Shown: positions 17,322 through 20,103 of the stretch, one piece after another
How the letters are laid out: each line of letters opens with the position of its first letter
How positions within the stretch are numbered: the first letter of the stretch is position 1
From: Zygnema cylindricum
Taxonomy: Eukaryota; Streptophyta; Zygnematophyceae; Zygnematales; Zygnemataceae
Length of the DNA stretch: 20,103 bases
NCBI GenBank assembly: GCA_037447655.1
Contig: JBBHKE010003510.1
Span: 1 to 20,103, forward strand
Direction: 5' to 3'
The notes under the pieces: model-generated
What the model was told of the DNA's origin: nothing
The model's input: only the letters and a program-made list of their open reading frames with translations
Databases searched by the model: none
Made by a program: the position numbers and the translations under genes

Positions 17322-18911
17322 AGTTTGGTATTGGTTTTGACTGCTGTTTTTTCTTATTTGTAGTTGAAGATGAAATGTTTGAAAACTACGCTGAAAGAAA
17401 TAGAGCATTACCGTTTGATTATTCAGCTTCATTACGATATTTGTGGTCAGTCCTTTGAGCTTTTAGATTTGGCCGGTAAAGAGTGGATTGCTTTTTCCTA
17501 TCAACTGGCATATTTACAGTTGTTATTTTTTTCCATGTTTTCAGCATGAGGTGTCCCCTTTCCATTCTTTTCAACTTCTTCAACTAAAAAATGAAATGGC
17601 AAGGATGATGATGGCGACAATAATCCCAATAGCAAACTGTTCCAACTATTTGGTTGAATTTCCTTGAGCGCCAGTATATCAAGCTTAATAGAAGTGTGAT
17701 GGTGGACACAGATTTCCTCTGGCGCTTGTGGACATGGTGCCCTTTTCTTCGGCTTTTGTGGTTGTCAGATTTGCCTTGAGTATTGTCTTGGCGGCTCGGC
17801 ATTTTCCCTACGCTGTGTAACAATGCTGACGAGGCATCCATTCTGCCAGATGGAGGTCATGAACATAGGTCCTAGTGTGTGCCACCCTGAATGTAGTACA
17901 CATGCAATAAAGGTAGACAAGGAATAACTGCCATCATTTCATTCAACGTCACTCAAATCCTTCCACTTTTTGTTCCCCAACAGTTCACTACCACTTGCTA
18001 CAAGGGTAACTGATGGTTTTTCGACCCAAATATTCAAGTGTACACGGCCTAAACTGATTTCACCCACACAGCAAAACATGAAGTCTCACCGCGGAGATGG
18101 GCAGTATACTCTTCACTACATTCAGTCTCGCACTAATCCCCTTCACCATTGTCTGACCATATCACTCTTTTTTCCTGAGACCGACCTTTAACCTGATGAA
18201 GAATATCTGTAATGTTTCCCGCACGACAGATTCCTTTTCGCACTCGAGGCAGTCTCCTCTGCTGCGATGGTCCACACCAGATTTGCATCTCCCATGGATT
18301 TCCGACATGCCCATGGCGCAGTACTCACAGGCCATTTAAAACACCCCCTAGCTACAGAAAAACCACCAAAATACAAGTCCTAGTCCAACAAAAATACCAA
18401 AATACAAGTCCTAATCCAGCAAAAACACCAAAATCGCCTGTGACCGGCGAGGTTAGGATGTTCACAACAGATCCTTGAGATAGAAGTATACTACAATAGG
18501 AAAAAGTTGCCATTTTCAAACAGAACCTGTTCACCAAAAGCGTCGGCCATCCATATCAAACCCATCAATGACCTACTCGACCCCAATGTCCAGTTAACCT
18601 ATTAGTGTTAGAATTTACAGTGTTTGAGAAAGAAATAATGTTGAGAGAAAAACAATAGTGCGATATTGTGTCGATAGGACAAAACCAAGAGTGACCGGAG
18701 AAATGTTACAACGCTACAAGTCGTTCACATAATGTAACACCGAAGGAAATTTAACATCACTATGCAAAGGGTATAATGGCGATGTACAATTCGAGATGTC
18801 AAAATGATTAAAAAATTAACAAAGAAAAAAGAAAACAAGTCCAATCAAGAAGAGCCCGTTGCCTACACAACAACTAACTACAAAGAGTTATTCACAAACT
18901 AACAACAAGAC
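17322..18911. other. Intergenic region, no gene recognised
   Basis: Short open frames on both strands lack recognisable motifs. A second AATAAA is at 17906-17911. It probably contains the ends of the converging F-box gene and the minus-strand gene ending at 18912. A short tandem repeat lies at 18366-18432. Confidence 0.45.
18366..18432. repeat. 31-bp tandem repeat, about two units
   Basis: CCAAAATACAAGTCCTA begins at 18366 and recurs 31 bp later at 18397; the start of a third unit (CCAAAATC) follows. Non-coding. Confidence 0.8.
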
Positions 18912-19322
18912 TCAGATATCCACATCAACAGTCTCATCTTCCCCCTTATTATCGCCTCCATAACGATCGTTTCCCGTCTTGCCTCTACGATCTGACAACA
19001 CTACACCAGATCCTCCCTCTCCTTCAAAGCCCTTTCTGACATCCTGTCCTTTCTCCTCATAAGCAGAAAATTTCTGAACCCCGCCATGTCGTTCTCGACT
19101 TTTCTCTCTCCTATCCATCCCCATTTGTTCAAAATCCTCTGTTTCAATGTCCTCCAAGCTCGGTTCATCTCCCTGCTCAGCTTCGCTACCTCCATATCCC
19201 TCCTCCTGGGCACTCCTATCGTTTGTAGTCGGGCCACGTTCACTGTTCTGTTTCTCGGAAGGGTAGGGCTCCTCCTCCTCCGACCCATCATCTCCCCCAT
19301 CCCTCCGATGATGAGCTCGTTC
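18912..19322 (-). CDS. Last exon of a charged protein gene
   Basis: About 136 codons from a likely splice acceptor (minus strand TTTGGTTTCAG then GAACGAGC) to a stop at the left end. The protein is very hydrophilic: ERAHHRRDGGDDGSEEEEPY at the start, then Glu/Gly-, Arg- and Ser-rich stretches (DEPSLEDIETEDFEQMG, RRGKTGNDRYGGDNKGED), ending ETVDVDI. No catalytic domain or membrane segment. The composition suggests a disordered tail of a nuclear or RNA-associated protein. The frame joins in phase 0 to the exon at 19961-20103. I do not recognise the family. Confidence 0.6.
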   Translation of the reverse strand, partial: ERAHHRRDGGDDGSEEEEPYPSEKQNSERGPTTNDRSAQEEGYGGSEAEQGDEPSLEDIETEDFEQMGMDRREKSRERHGGVQKFSAYEEKGQDVRKGFEGEGGSGVVLSDRRGKTGNDRYGGDNKGEDETVDVDI

Positions 19323-19960
19323 CTGAAACCAAACCAATGACAGCGATGTTCAACATGACATGATTTTATCTTTTACTACATAAGAAGAGAGAGATCCATT
19401 TCAGTCTCAAATCAAAGAATACAGAGAAAAGACAAAAAGAAACAATAACAAAAAACAACAAAGTGCAACTGAGTCAACCATCATTCCAACATAAATCTCT
19501 TCAAATAACCGACAGGCATGTCCCACGCTTCTCTCCACTATCACCTTTCTCACAACCCAAACGGAATTTCATAGATCCAATTTCATTCACAAACTCTTCC
19601 AGTCCAAACTCCTTCTGCACCATAAAAACTTCCACTCAACTCCTCACTATTATAAAAACCTCTCTCTTTCCCCTTCCCAACACCTGCATCTCTCTCCTAT
19701 CATCCACTATCACACACTTACACACCCATCTTCCTTCTCCCTCTCTTTCCTCTCCCGACTCCCCATGGCCCACCTCATCCCCATATCCTCCACACACCAG
19801 TGGACCTAGCATCCGCTCTTTGCTGTCAGAGCCGCTCTGCGAGCACCTGTCCCTCGACTCTCACTCCTTCTCTCTCTCTCCCAGAGATGATCCGAGCCGA
19901 GCCACAGACTCCCCCCAGCCCGGCTCTCCCCAGCAAGCCTCCCAGCCCCCGGGTCCCCAC
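19323..19960 (-). other. Putative intron, 638 bp
   Basis: Inferred from a donor AAG/GTGGGG at 19961/19960 and an acceptor TTTGGTTTCAG/G at 19323, both in phase 0. On the plus strand the middle is C/T-rich (about 19660-19760), so the intron RNA is purine-rich there. Open frames on the plus strand in this stretch are low-complexity Ser/Pro runs. Confidence 0.5.
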
Positions 19961-20103
19961 CTTCATATAATCCTCCAGCTCGTTGTTGAGCTTAGCCTCC
20001 TCGGCCCGGCCCCCCCCGCTGCCCAGGCCGTGCCGCACCGCTGACGAGGCGATGCGCCGACCCTCGCCCGCAGCGCCAGCTGGCGGTCCGCCAGCATGGG
20101 CCG
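19961..20103 (-). CDS. Penultimate exon of the same charged protein gene (partial)
   Basis: Open to the right edge of the window and markedly GC-rich. It encodes a Gly/Ala/Arg-rich segment (GEGRRIASSAVRHGLGSGGG) and then RAEEAKLNNELEDYMK just before the donor. The L-x-x-E-L-x-x-Y pattern after a Gly/Arg-rich stretch resembles the C-terminal motif of mRNA-export adaptors of the ALY and CHTOP type. This is a weak hint from a short motif only. Confidence 0.5.

Noticed and set aside
19463-20044. Plus-strand frame of 193 codons rich in Ser, Pro and His
   Set aside because: Low complexity, antisense to a proposed exon and a purine-rich intron of the minus-strand gene, and no recognisable domain.

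Overview
This is a eukaryotic nuclear window, most likely from a land plant or other streptophyte. The evidence is an intact F-box gene of the plant SKIP22/FBXO7-like type, a chromovirus-type Ty3 retrotransposon with an initiator-tRNA-Met-like primer site, an Ac-like hAT transposon with BED and DUF659 regions, spliced genes with long introns, and AT-rich intergenic DNA full of small repeats. Nothing bacterial is visible. I cannot name the species.

Layout. (1) 1-1274: on the minus strand, the first coding exon of an ABCC/MRP-type ABC transporter with a long Asn/Thr/Gly-rich head. It runs off the left edge, and a huge CT-rich microsatellite (GA on the plus strand) starts in its first intron. 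(2) 1275-4425: AT-rich non-genic DNA with a 221-bp foldback element, one complete 484-bp inverted-repeat element plus the left part of a second copy, and a 65-bp minisatellite. (3) 4426-13782: a decayed hAT transposase gene on the minus strand, cut in its N-terminal BED zinc-finger region by a decayed Ty3/gypsy chromovirus. The retroelement is bounded exactly at 6452-13728 by LTRs starting TG and ending CA and by a 5-bp target duplication (CCCAC). (4) 13984-14250: the right part of the same 484-bp element family, so the hAT itself may sit inside a copy of that element. That would make three nested generations. (5) 14604-16439: the only intact gene, a 611-codon SKIP22/FBXO7-like F-box protein on the plus strand. 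(6) 16440-18911: its 3' region and unremarkable intergenic DNA. (7) 18912-20103: the last two exons of a minus-strand gene running off the right edge, encoding a charged, probably nuclear protein.

Function. Host functions are an ABCC transporter, a likely SCF ubiquitin-ligase adaptor and an unrecognised charged protein; nothing suggests they act together. The middle 10 kb is a transposon graveyard. Stops, frameshifts and damaged catalytic positions show that neither the hAT nor the Ty3 element can encode its own enzymes. Many of the lesions look like C-to-T or G-to-A changes, as expected of methylated, silenced DNA.

I found no undescribed enzymatic system. The most unusual signals are the nested insertions with a later duplication across the junction, a tandem duplication of the catalytic start of RNase H, and a repeat family carrying a conserved hairpin block twice per copy.
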